A stretch of DNA of 8,070 nt, from positions 1-8,070 of the forward strand of contig WFUY01000308.1 of assembly GCA_015484715.1 (NCBI GenBank), given 5' to 3'. Source of the DNA: Thermoflexales bacterium (GTDB lineage: Bacteria > Chloroflexota > Anaerolineae > S140-20). Both the position numbers and the translations under genes were made by a program. The notes under the pieces are model-generated. The model did not search any database and had not been told where the DNA came from. It worked only from the letters and a program-made list of their open reading frames with translations. How positions within the stretch are numbered: the stretch's first letter is position 1; each line of letters begins with the position of its first letter. Positions 1-6,314 of this stretch are shown here, piece after piece.

Positions 1-23
1 CCCTGGCCTGGAAGGACGTGCCC

Positions 24-848
24 ATGGGCAACGGTAAAGACCGGACACCCGGCTCAGCGAAGCTCCGAGCCCTCGGAAGATCGCTGCTCACCCCCTTCGA
101 TCGCCGGTGGCGGTGGACCACACTGCTGGTGCTGGCAGCAATGGCCGTTATGGTGCGACTGGGCTTCTGGCAATTGGACCGGCTGGCACAGCGCCGGGCC
201 CGTAATGCCCAGATCGCCCGGCAACTGGCCTTGCCCCCGTTGGATCTAACCGATGCCCCCCTCCCAGCAGACCCCAACGTCCTGAAAAACCGCCGGGTCA
301 CCGTGCGCGGGCAGTTCGACTTCACCCGCCAGGTCGCGCTGCTCTACCAGAACTGGATGGGAACACCGGGCATTCACCTGGTCGCTCCCCTGCGCATCGA
401 GGGAAGCAACCGAGCGGTGCTGGTGGACCGGGGCTGGATCCCGGAGGCCGAGGCCGCACCCGAACGATGGTCCCAATTCGACAAGCCGGGAACCGTCGTC
501 ATCACCGGCTTCCTCCAGCTCTCCCAGCCGCCGCCTCGGGGCAGGACCGATGGCAAGGCTGTCGCCTCCCCCTCGTTCCAGAACGCCTGGTATCGGATTG
601 ACATCCCGGCCCTGCAAGCCCAGATGCCCTACGATCTGCTGCCCATCTACATCCTGCAGGCCCCGTCGGACGACGATGGAACCCACCTGCCCTACCGGAG
701 CGAGCCCTCGTTCGACCTCTCCGACGGCCCCCATCTGGGGTATGCCATCCAGTGGTTCATCTTCGCCTTGATCCTGGGCGGTGGCTACCTGCGCTACATC
801 AGCAGCAAGGAGCAGAGAACGCCGGGGAACCCTGTCCCCAAAAGCTGA
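24..848 (+). CDS. surf1: SURF1 family cytochrome oxidase assembly protein
   Basis: SURF1/Shy1 proteins are membrane proteins that help insert heme a into subunit I of aa3-type cytochrome c oxidase. The 274-residue product has the family layout: an N-terminal membrane segment (about residues 31-48) running into the signature GFWQLDRLAQRRA (47-59), a long extracytoplasmic domain, and a C-terminal segment (about 239-258) opened by HLGYAIQWF. His237 there corresponds to the conserved histidine implicated in heme binding in bacterial Surf1. Length is normal for the family. I chose ATG 24 over the in-frame GTG at 18 because GGAAGGA (10-16) is then 7 bases away, a usual spacing; the frame is open to the window edge, so a further upstream start is not excluded. 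The cytochrome c gene starts 13 bases after the stop, so the two are probably co-transcribed. Oxidase subunit genes may lie upstream of the window. Confidence 0.93.
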   Translation: MGNGKDRTPGSAKLRALGRSLLTPFDRRWRWTTLLVLAAMAVMVRLGFWQLDRLAQRRARNAQIARQLALPPLDLTDAPLPADPNVLKNRRVTVRGQFDFTRQVALLYQNWMGTPGIHLVAPLRIEGSNRAVLVDRGWIPEAEAAPERWSQFDKPGTVVITGFLQLSQPPPRGRTDGKAVASPSFQNAWYRIDIPALQAQMPYDLLPIYILQAPSDDDGTHLPYRSEPSFDLSDGPHLGYAIQWFIFALILGGGYLRYISSKEQRTPGNPVPKS

Positions 849-861
849 TGGGAGGAGACCT

Positions 862-1305
862 ATGTTCCGACAAAAGCAGGTCCAGTTCGCCCAAGCGGTT
901 CCGTTCCTGGTCGGCATCCTGGTCATCCTGGCCCTTGTGATCAGCGGTTGTGGAAGGTCTACCCCTGCTCCCACCCCCGCGGAGACCACCGGCAACCTGC
1001 CACCCGCTCCCTCCGTAGACCAGGTACAGCCCCTGATCAAAAAGGGAGGATGCGGCTCGTGTCACATCATCCCAGGCATCGAGGGTGCAACCGGCACAAT
1101 AGGACCATCGTGGTGCGATCCTGCCGAGGAGGTGCAGGCCGGCGAGGAGGATGTCGAATTCCTGCGCGAGTCCATCCTGGACCCGAATGCCGAAATCGCG
1201 CCTGGTTACCCGGCAAACCTTATGCCTCAAAACTTCGGCCAGATCTTCACCGACGAAGAGATTGACCTGCTGGCCGCTTTCATCGCCAACCTGAAGTGCG
1301 AATAG
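862..1305 (+). CDS. Lipoprotein mono-heme cytochrome c
   Basis: This 147-residue protein is an exported class I cytochrome c. A hydrophobic signal (about 12-28) ends in a lipobox, ISGC with Cys30, so the mature protein should be a lipid-anchored cytochrome on the outer face of the membrane. A Pro/Thr-rich linker (33-50) leads to the heme domain, with CGSCH at 64-68 as covalent heme site and His ligand, and NLMPQNF with Met121 as the probable sixth ligand. The stretch ILDPNAEIAPGYPANLMP resembles the cytochrome c domains fused to oxidase subunit II (CtaC). Start ATG 862 follows GGAGGAG (851-857). Lying between SURF1 and ctaB, it probably donates electrons to the oxidase; this is inference from context. 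Two extra cysteines, Cys85 and Cys146, are outside the heme motif. The 61 bases to ctaB hold only a small weak hairpin and the ctaB SD sequence. Confidence 0.9.
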   Translation: MFRQKQVQFAQAVPFLVGILVILALVISGCGRSTPAPTPAETTGNLPPAPSVDQVQPLIKKGGCGSCHIIPGIEGATGTIGPSWCDPAEEVQAGEEDVEFLRESILDPNAEIAPGYPANLMPQNFGQIFTDEEIDLLAAFIANLKCE

Positions 1306-1366
1306 GCCCGTTGCGCTCCGGCAACCGCCCCCACCTGAAAGCGCGTGACGTGGAGAAGGAGGATGG

Positions 1367-2314
1367 ATGAACACCTTCGTAACGACCGTGGATGCTGAGG
1401 GGAGGCCAGAGACGGGGTCGCTGAAGGAGACCGTGATCGCCCCTCGCCGACCCATCGCCACCCTTGCACGGACCCTGGTGGTGCTCTTCAAGCTACGCAT
1501 TGTGGCCTTGCTCCTCTTCGCAGCCGTAGGTGGGGCCTTCTTGGGAGCACGGGGGTGGCCCGGCACCGGTCCCCTGCTGCTGCTCCTGGTCACCGGAGGG
1601 CTCTCGGCAGCCGGGGCCTCGGCTCTCAACGAGTACTTGGAGAAGGAGACCGACTCGCTGATGGTCCGCACACGCCAACGCCCTCTGGTGACCGGCTCCA
1701 TCACCCGTCCTGACCGGGTGCCCTACGTCGCCACACTGATGATCCTGCTCCCCGCCTTGGGCGTGGTGCCCTTCAATGCAGCCTTGGGCTTCTTCCTGCT
1801 GTTGGGGGCTGCCATCTACGTGGGCATCTACACCCTCTGGTTGAAACCCCGTACCCTGCTGAACATCGTCATCGGGGGCGCGGCGGGTAGCGCCGCCGTC
1901 CTCAGCGGGAGCGCAGCGACCAGGGCTTGGAACGACCCCGGAGCGGTGGTGTTGGCCCTGCTCGTCTTCCTCTGGACGCCAACCCACTTCTGGAGCCTGG
2001 CGATGGTCTACCGGCAGGACTACGCCCGGGGGGGGATCCCCATGCTGCCGGTCAAGGTCGAGGGACGCACAGCGGCCCGATGGGTGCTGCTGCACACGGT
2101 GGCAACGGCGCTGGCAGCCCTTCTGTTGGCCGGGCACCCGACCCTGGGTTGGATCTACCTGGTGCCTGTGAGCGTGGCGACCGTCGTCCTGCTAGGACAC
2201 AACCTCCAGTTAGCAGCGAGACCCGAGGCCAAGAAGGCTTACCAACTCTTCCATGCCTCGAACCTCTATCTCGCCCTCGTGCTGGTGATGATCTGCGTGG
2301 ATGCGCTGGTGTAG
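1367..2314 (+). CDS. ctaB: Heme o synthase (protoheme IX farnesyltransferase)
   Basis: CtaB/CyoE, a UbiA-family polytopic membrane enzyme, transfers farnesyl from farnesyl diphosphate to heme b to give heme o, the precursor of heme a. The 315-residue product shows the family motifs: N88-x3-E92-x3-D96 followed by MVRTRQRPL (99-107), the prenyl-diphosphate and Mg-binding region; TPTHFW (204-209); and DYARGGIPMLPV (218-229), the second acidic motif. About eight to nine hydrophobic segments begin near residue 35, and the 34-residue N-terminal tail is slightly long. The first acidic residue is Glu where bacterial enzymes usually have Asp. ATG 1367 follows a strong SD, AGGAGG at 1357-1362, with a short 4-base gap; an overlapping ATG at 1363 is in another frame. 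Heme A synthase (CtaA) is not in the window. A hairpin at 2354 closes the gene group. Confidence 0.95.
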   Translation: MNTFVTTVDAEGRPETGSLKETVIAPRRPIATLARTLVVLFKLRIVALLLFAAVGGAFLGARGWPGTGPLLLLLVTGGLSAAGASALNEYLEKETDSLMVRTRQRPLVTGSITRPDRVPYVATLMILLPALGVVPFNAALGFFLLLGAAIYVGIYTLWLKPRTLLNIVIGGAAGSAAVLSGSAATRAWNDPGAVVLALLVFLWTPTHFWSLAMVYRQDYARGGIPMLPVKVEGRTAARWVLLHTVATALAALLLAGHPTLGWIYLVPVSVATVVLLGHNLQLAARPEAKKAYQLFHASNLYLALVLVMICVDALV

Positions 2315-2353
2315 GGGGGGTATCGCGCATCCTATCAAGCCCACAAAGGGCCC

Positions 2354-2387
2354 AGGCTCCCGCGCCGGCCGGTCGGCGCGGGAGCCT
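2354..2387 (+). terminator. Strong hairpin after ctaB, no U-tract
   Basis: A perfect 13-bp stem (2354-2366 with 2375-2387, core GGCTCCCGCGCC) encloses an 8-base loop about 40 bases after the ctaB stop. The following bases, CTCTCCTGAG, lack a T-run, so it is not a textbook intrinsic terminator. It may stop polymerase with help, stabilise the 3' end, or only pause transcription before sco1. Confidence 0.5.
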
Positions 2388-2482
2388 CTCCTGAGATGAG
2401 GCCATCAGCACGGAGAGGCCTGAGGCTATCTCAACGGTAGATCGCCCCTCGTCCCAAAACCGTCCCGATCCCACGGTGCTAC

Positions 2483-2510
2483 TTGCCTTCTCCGCTCTGG
2501 CGAGTACAAT
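2483..2510 (+). promoter_or_regulatory. Weak promoter candidate upstream of sco1
   Basis: TTGCCT (2483-2488) and TACAAT (2505-2510) are separated by 16 bases and match the sigma70 boxes at 4/6 and 5/6 positions. It would start transcription about 290 bases before sco1, or just before the in-frame GTG 2519 of the possible small gene. It is the best plus-strand promoter candidate I found in this gap. Confidence 0.3.
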
Positions 2511-2775
2511 TCTACTACGTGGCCCTTGGCGTCGCCCCCCTGGCCCCGGTGCTGGTGGGATGGGTGGTGCGCCGCCCCGGGGAAAGCCCACTACAGCACT
2601 TCGCCCTCGGATCAGGGCTTCTGCCGGCCCTTCAGCTCGGCCTGGGGATTGCCAACGCACCCCTTCGGCTGCCGATGTGGTCCCGGCCCCCCACCTGACC
2701 GAGGCGGCCACCTTTTGGGCCGGCCTAGTCATCCTGGGAAGCACCCGCAACGTTCTCCGACCAACCTCCAGCTAA
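2483..2775 (+). pseudogene. Possible small membrane protein, frame-broken
   Basis: An open frame from TTG 2483 to TGA 2696-2698 encodes two hydrophobic stretches (about residues 10-29, containing FYYVALGVAPLAPVLVG, and 40-59). If one more C were present in the C6 run at 2687-2692, the frame would pass the stop and continue as HLTEAATFWAGLVILGS to TAA 2773-2775, giving about 97 residues with a third short hydrophobic stretch. G or C ends roughly three quarters of codons on both sides of the break, as in neighbouring genes, so the region may be a decayed or mis-sequenced gene. Against this, there is no SD sequence, the TTG doubles as a promoter-like -35, and I recognise no family. A start at GTG 2519 in the same frame is also possible. 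Confidence 0.25.
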
Positions 2776-2809
2776 CCAATCTCTAGCTAAATGAAAGGGT
2801 AGCGATCCG

Positions 2810-3424
2810 ATGCATCAACCAACTCGCTCACTCCAGTGCCACCTGAGGCTCATCCTCGTCACCCTCGTCATAGGACTCCTGCTCACCGCTTGTGGGTCAT
2901 CGGCCCCCACCTTCCGGGGGACGGTAATCCAGCCCCCCCAACCGGCGTCGGACTTCGTGCTCACCAACTACGACGGGCAGCCCTTCCGCCTCAGCGACCA
3001 ACGAGGCCGTATCGTCCTCCTCTTCTTCGGTTACACCCACTGTCCCGACGTCTGCCCGGCGACCTTGTCCACTTGGAAGCAAGTCCGTGAGGCGCTGGGA
3101 GATGACGCCGACCGAGTCCGCTTTGTCTTCATCACCGTAGACCCCGAGCGAGACACGCCGGAGCGGCTGAGAGAGCACGTCACCCTCTTCAGCCCCGACT
3201 TCTTCGGGCTCACCGGCACCCCCGAGGAACTGGAGGCGGTCTACAAAGCCTTCGGCGTCTACCGCGAGAAGGTGACGACTGCGGAGACTGCCTCGAGTTA
3301 CCTGGTGAACCACACGGCGCGGACCTACCTCCTCGACCAGGAAGGACGCTGGGTGTTGAGCCACGCCTTCGGCACCCCCGCTGAGGACATCACCTACGAC
3401 ATCCGGCAGCTGTTGTCCCGGTGA
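2810..3424 (+). CDS. sco1: Sco1/SenC/PrrC copper chaperone lipoprotein
   Basis: Sco proteins are thioredoxin-fold proteins on the outer face of the membrane that deliver copper to, or reduce the cysteines of, the CuA site of cytochrome c oxidase subunit II. The 204-residue product has a lipoprotein signal (hydrophobic about 12-27, lipobox LTAC, Cys28). The fold follows: DFVLTNYDGQPFRLSD (48-63), then FFGYTHCPDVCP with copper ligands Cys78 and Cys82 (CxxxC), FITVDPERDTP (107-117), and YLVNHTARTYLLD, where His168 is the third copper ligand. All three ligands are present, so it should bind copper. Length is typical. ATG 2810 has only a modest SD (AGGG near 2796-2799). The Fe-S membrane protein gene begins 22 bases after its stop, so these two probably form an operon, linked in function to the upstream oxidase assembly genes. 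Confidence 0.94.
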   Translation: MHQPTRSLQCHLRLILVTLVIGLLLTACGSSAPTFRGTVIQPPQPASDFVLTNYDGQPFRLSDQRGRIVLLFFGYTHCPDVCPATLSTWKQVREALGDDADRVRFVFITVDPERDTPERLREHVTLFSPDFFGLTGTPEELEAVYKAFGVYREKVTTAETASSYLVNHTARTYLLDQEGRWVLSHAFGTPAEDITYDIRQLLSR

Positions 3425-3446
3425 CCAGGAGGAGAGGATCCGCGCT

Positions 3447-4919
3447 ATGACGACGCAGACCACCCTCTCCCCCTCCACCCCTTCATCGGCTTCCACGTCC
3501 GTGGATCTGATGGCCCTGCCGGGCCTGGGGCGTTTCCTGCGCTGGCGTCACGCTCGGACAACGTTGCAAGTCCCCTTGACGCTGATCGCCCTGCTGATGG
3601 TGCTGGACGGGCTGCAGGGGCCACAACGGGCCTCCGGGAACCTGGCTACGGTCCTGGCCTGGGTTCACTACCGGGGGCTCATCATCCTGGCACTGCTCGT
3701 CGCGGGCAATCTCTTCTGTCTGGCCTGCCCCTTCATGCTGCCCCGCAACCTGCTCCGACGCTTCCTCCGTCCGACGTGGGTTTGGCCTCGCCGGCTGCGC
3801 CACAAAGGGATGGGCATCCTCCTGCTGGTCCTGCTCCTCTTCGCCTACGAACTCTTCGACCTGTGGGCCACCCCCTGGTGGACGGCCTGGCTCGTCGTCG
3901 CCTACTTTGTCATCCTCTTGCTGGTGGATGGCCTCTTCCGGGGAGCCCCCTTCTGCAAGTACCTCTGCCCCATCGGCCAGTTCAACTTCGTCGCCTCCCT
4001 GGTCTCCCCCTTGGAGGTGCGAGCGCGCGATCCTCAGGTTTGCGCCGACTGCCGGACCAAGGACTGCATCCGTGGGAGAGGAAAACAGCGGGGATGTGAA
4101 CTAGGGCTCTTCCAGGCCCGAAAGGTGGGGAACATGGACTGCACCTTCTGCCTGGACTGCGTGCACGCCTGTCCCTACGACAACGTGGGCATCCTGCCCC
4201 GGCTGCCGGCCAGCGAGCTCTGGTCCGGCCTCTGGCGCTCCGGCATCGGACGTTTCTCCCGACGTCCCGACCTGGCCGCTCTGGCCGCCGTCTTCACCTT
4301 CGGAGCTTTGCTCAACGCCTTCGGAATGGTCAGTCCCATCTACACGGTAGAGGCCTGGTTGGGAAACCTGCTGGGGACCCGCTCCGAGGCTCCGGTGCTG
4401 GGGCTGCTCTTCATCATCGCCCTCGTCGTCGAACCGGTGCTGCTCCTGGGGTTGGCTGGCGGACTGGCCCGCCGCTGGGCCGGCCTGCGCGGGGGGCTGC
4501 TCCCCCTGATGACCCGCTACGCCTACGCCCTGGTACCCTTGGGCTTCGGCATCTGGCTGGCCCACTACAGCTTCCACTTCCTGACCGGCTTCTGGACCTT
4601 TCTGCCCGCGTTGCATGGGCTGTGGGCGAGGCTGGGGGGAGCAAGCGTGGGGCTCCCCTCCCAAGGGGCCAACTTCGGCCTCCCCTACCCAGGCCCCCTG
4701 ATCCCGATGGACTGGCTCTTCCCTCTCGAGTTGGGCTTCATCGTCCTGGGTTGGGTCGGATCGCTGTTGGTGGCCTACCGCCTGGCCGCTCAAGACGCCC
4801 CCCAGCGAACCTGGCAAGCCTTCCTGCCTTGGGCCGGCCTGCTGTTGCTCCTGCTGCTGGCGGCCCTCTGGCTGATGGGCCAGCCGATGGAGATGCGGGG
4901 TACCCCGATGATGGGATAG
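3447..4919 (+). CDS. Polytopic 4Fe-4S membrane protein (NapH/CcoG type)
   Basis: This 490-residue protein combines many membrane segments with cysteine motifs typical of the NapH/CcoG/NosR-like ferredoxin group. In order: a membrane segment, GNLFCLACP (Cys91, Cys94), membrane segments near 122-139 and 146-162, FCKYLCPIG (Cys170, Cys174), then a cytoplasmic-type ferredoxin stretch with Cys199, Cys202, Cys207, Cys217 and the classic C-x2-C-x2-C-x3-CP set Cys232, Cys235, Cys238, Cys242, enough for two [4Fe-4S] clusters. About five more hydrophobic segments follow, one with closely spaced histidines (HYSFHF, 373-378, and His390). The tail MGQPMEMRGTPMMG is methionine-rich. Such proteins pass electrons across or within the membrane; the exact role is unknown. 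CcoG, a relative, has been reported as a cupric reductase, and the neighbouring sco1 makes a copper-related role plausible (inference). Start ATG 3447 has AGGAGGAG and GAGAGGA upstream. Confidence 0.85.
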   Translation: MTTQTTLSPSTPSSASTSVDLMALPGLGRFLRWRHARTTLQVPLTLIALLMVLDGLQGPQRASGNLATVLAWVHYRGLIILALLVAGNLFCLACPFMLPRNLLRRFLRPTWVWPRRLRHKGMGILLLVLLLFAYELFDLWATPWWTAWLVVAYFVILLLVDGLFRGAPFCKYLCPIGQFNFVASLVSPLEVRARDPQVCADCRTKDCIRGRGKQRGCELGLFQARKVGNMDCTFCLDCVHACPYDNVGILPRLPASELWSGLWRSGIGRFSRRPDLAALAAVFTFGALLNAFGMVSPIYTVEAWLGNLLGTRSEAPVLGLLFIIALVVEPVLLLGLAGGLARRWAGLRGGLLPLMTRYAYALVPLGFGIWLAHYSFHFLTGFWTFLPALHGLWARLGGASVGLPSQGANFGLPYPGPLIPMDWLFPLELGFIVLGWVGSLLVAYRLAAQDAPQRTWQAFLPWAGLLLLLLLAALWLMGQPMEMRGTPMMG

Positions 4920-4932
4920 CCGCCGGACTGCC

Positions 4933-6192
4933 TCAGGGTGTAGAGGTCTGCTCCAGCGGGACCGGAGAGACCGCCTCCAGCCACCCCGAAGGCGCATCGG
5001 CACGGGCCGCCGCCTCCAGCGCCTGGGCCAGGTCGGCGATGAGGTCCTGAGGATCCTCAACCCCGACGGCCAGGCGGACCAGTCCGGCGCTGATACCCAC
5101 CTCCGCCCATCCCTCCGGCCCCAGGTCGTAGTAGGAGGTAAGGGCCACCTGGTTGACCAAGCTCTCCACCCCACCCAGGCTGGGGCCGATGCGGGGGATC
5201 TGGAGAGCGTCCACGAAGGCCACGGTGCCCGCCAGGTCTGTCGCCAACTCAAAGCTAACGACGCCGCCGAAGCCCTCCATCTGGGCGATGGCGATGGCGT
5301 GATCCGGGTGGCTGGGAAGACCCGGGTAGTAGACCCGACGGACCAAGGGATGGTGCTCCAGGAAGCGGGCCACCTGGAGAGCACTCTCGTTCTGGTGGGC
5401 CACCCGCAGGGCCAGCGTCTTAAGCCCCCGGATCAGCAGGTAGGCGGTATGGGGGTCCAGCACAGCCCCCACCACGGCCTGGGTCTCCCGCAGCAAGTTG
5501 ATCAGCGGAGCCGAGCCAATGACGACACCGGCCAGCAGGTCGTTATGACCGCCCAGGTACTTGGTCGCGCTGTGGATCACCAGGTCCACACCGAACTCCA
5601 GAGGACGCTGGTTGATGGGGGTGGCGAAGGTAGCATCCACTGCCACCTTAACGCCGTGACGATGGGCGATCTCGACCACACGCGGCAGGTCCAGAACCCG
5701 CAGATAGGGGTTGGTGGGCGACTCGGAGAAGATGAGGCGGGTTTTGGGGCGGATGGCCTGCTCCAGCGCTTCATAGTCGCCCATCGGCACCACAGTCACA
5801 TCAATGCCCCAGCGCCGGAGAAACTGACGGGCGAACTGGCGGGTGCGCCGGTAACAGTCATCAGTCAGGATCAGGTGGGTGCCGGTCGAGAGGAACGAGA
5901 GGAAAACGAGGGTCACTGCCGCCATGCCGCTGGAGAGAAGCAACGCAGCCTCTCCGCCCTCCAGGGCGGCCAGCTTCTGCTCCGCAGCCGTCACCGTCGG
6001 GTTCCCGTAGCGCCCGTAGTCCACCCGCCCTTCCACCTCCCCCCACATCCGACCTCGCATAAACCCCACCAAGTCCTCCGTGTCTCGAAAGGTGAAGGTC
6101 GAAGTCTGGACCACGGGTGTCGTCAGGGCGTGGTAGGGCCTCTCCCCTCTCTCCCCCGCGTGCACCGCACAAGTCGAACTTCCTGGGTTCAC
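4933..6192 (-). CDS. metB: Cystathionine gamma-synthase, plant-like
   Basis: This 419-residue protein is a Cys/Met-metabolism PLP enzyme. It most resembles cystathionine gamma-synthases of the plant type, which join an activated homoserine to cysteine in methionine synthesis. Visible motifs: DYGRYGNP (58-65; Tyr59 and Arg61 bind PLP phosphate from the adjacent subunit), SSGMAA (87-92), TDDCYRRTRQF (110-120), SESPTNP (156-162), VDATFATP (185-192) with Asp186 contacting the PLP ring nitrogen, and HSATKYLGGHND (207-218) with Lys211 as the PLP Schiff-base lysine. O-acetylhomoserine sulfhydrylase or a lyase is possible from sequence alone, but plant-like phrases such as DCYRRTR and EFGVDLVIHSATK favour gamma-synthase. 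The acyl group on homoserine cannot be told. The start is GTG 6192, fixed by AGGAGG at 6199-6204 with a 6-base gap. A SAM-I riboswitch in the leader confirms the methionine assignment. It converges on the Fe-S gene, leaving 13 bases. Confidence 0.92.
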   Translation of the reverse strand: MNPGSSTCAVHAGERGERPYHALTTPVVQTSTFTFRDTEDLVGFMRGRMWGEVEGRVDYGRYGNPTVTAAEQKLAALEGGEAALLLSSGMAAVTLVFLSFLSTGTHLILTDDCYRRTRQFARQFLRRWGIDVTVVPMGDYEALEQAIRPKTRLIFSESPTNPYLRVLDLPRVVEIAHRHGVKVAVDATFATPINQRPLEFGVDLVIHSATKYLGGHNDLLAGVVIGSAPLINLLRETQAVVGAVLDPHTAYLLIRGLKTLALRVAHQNESALQVARFLEHHPLVRRVYYPGLPSHPDHAIAIAQMEGFGGVVSFELATDLAGTVAFVDALQIPRIGPSLGGVESLVNQVALTSYYDLGPEGWAEVGISAGLVRLAVGVEDPQDLIADLAQALEAAARADAPSGWLEAVSPVPLEQTSTP

Positions 6193-6198
6193 CGCTTG

Positions 6199-6204
6199 CC
6201 TCCT
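6199..6204 (-). promoter_or_regulatory. Ribosome binding site deciding the GTG start of metB
   Basis: AGGAGG reading on the minus strand lies 6 bases before GTG 6192. No ATG is nearby in frame, so this site fixes the unusual start codon. It is about 20 bases downstream of the second terminator-like T-run. Confidence 0.85.
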
Positions 6205-6222
6205 CTCTCCGTGTGGATAACG

Positions 6223-6257
6223 AAAAAGGCCCCTGCCCCCTCCAGAGTGCAGCGGCC
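6223..6257 (-). terminator. Second terminator-like hairpin in metB leader
   Basis: On the minus strand GGCC-G-CTGC (6257-6249) can pair with GCAG-G-GGCC (6236-6228), an 8-bp stem with one central G-G mismatch, followed at once by five T (6227-6223). It looks like a weaker intrinsic terminator placed between the riboswitch terminator and the ribosome binding site. The mismatch and large loop lower confidence. Confidence 0.45.
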
Positions 6258-6266
6258 TGGCCGACG

Positions 6267-6293
6267 AAAAAAGCCTCTTCTGAAAGAAGAGGC
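6267..6293 (-). terminator. Riboswitch-controlled intrinsic terminator
   Basis: On the minus strand GCCTCTTC (6293-6286), loop TTTCA, GAAGAGGC (6280-6273) and a run of six T (6272-6267) form a perfect 8-bp terminator hairpin. Its 5' half and loop are complementary to the 3' strand of the aptamer (P4 and P1 sides), so SAM binding should permit this terminator and shut off metB. Confidence 0.93.
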
Positions 6294-6314
6294 ATCATCA
6301 CGTTCCACCGTGAT

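Larger units (their letters stand above)
2388..2809. other. Gap between ctaB and sco1 without a clear gene
   Basis: These 422 bases contain no confidently coding gene. Two weak candidates overlap in it: a frame-broken small membrane protein gene (2483-2775) and a promoter-like pair at 2483-2510. Just before sco1 the bases AGCTAA occur twice (2770-2775 and 2785-2790). The 40 bases before sco1 are more AT-rich than the surroundings and could hold a promoter, but I see no convincing -35/-10 pair there. Confidence 0.6.

Noticed and set aside
18..23. GTG at 18 as the SURF1 start
   Set aside because: It lies only 1 base after the SD-like GGAAGGA; ATG 24 has normal spacing.
246..1040. Minus-strand open frame over SURF1 and the cytochrome c gene
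   Set aside because: It overlaps two recognisable genes, and its composition reflects the complementary strand.
1310..1325. GTTGC/GCAAC hairpin between the cytochrome c gene and ctaB
   Set aside because: Only 5 bp with no T-run; too weak to call a terminator or regulatory element.
4101..5384. Long antisense open frame spanning the Fe-S gene and part of metB
   Set aside because: Low-complexity, Gln/Arg/Gly-rich product, opposite to two well-supported genes; typical of a shadow frame in GC-rich coding sequence.
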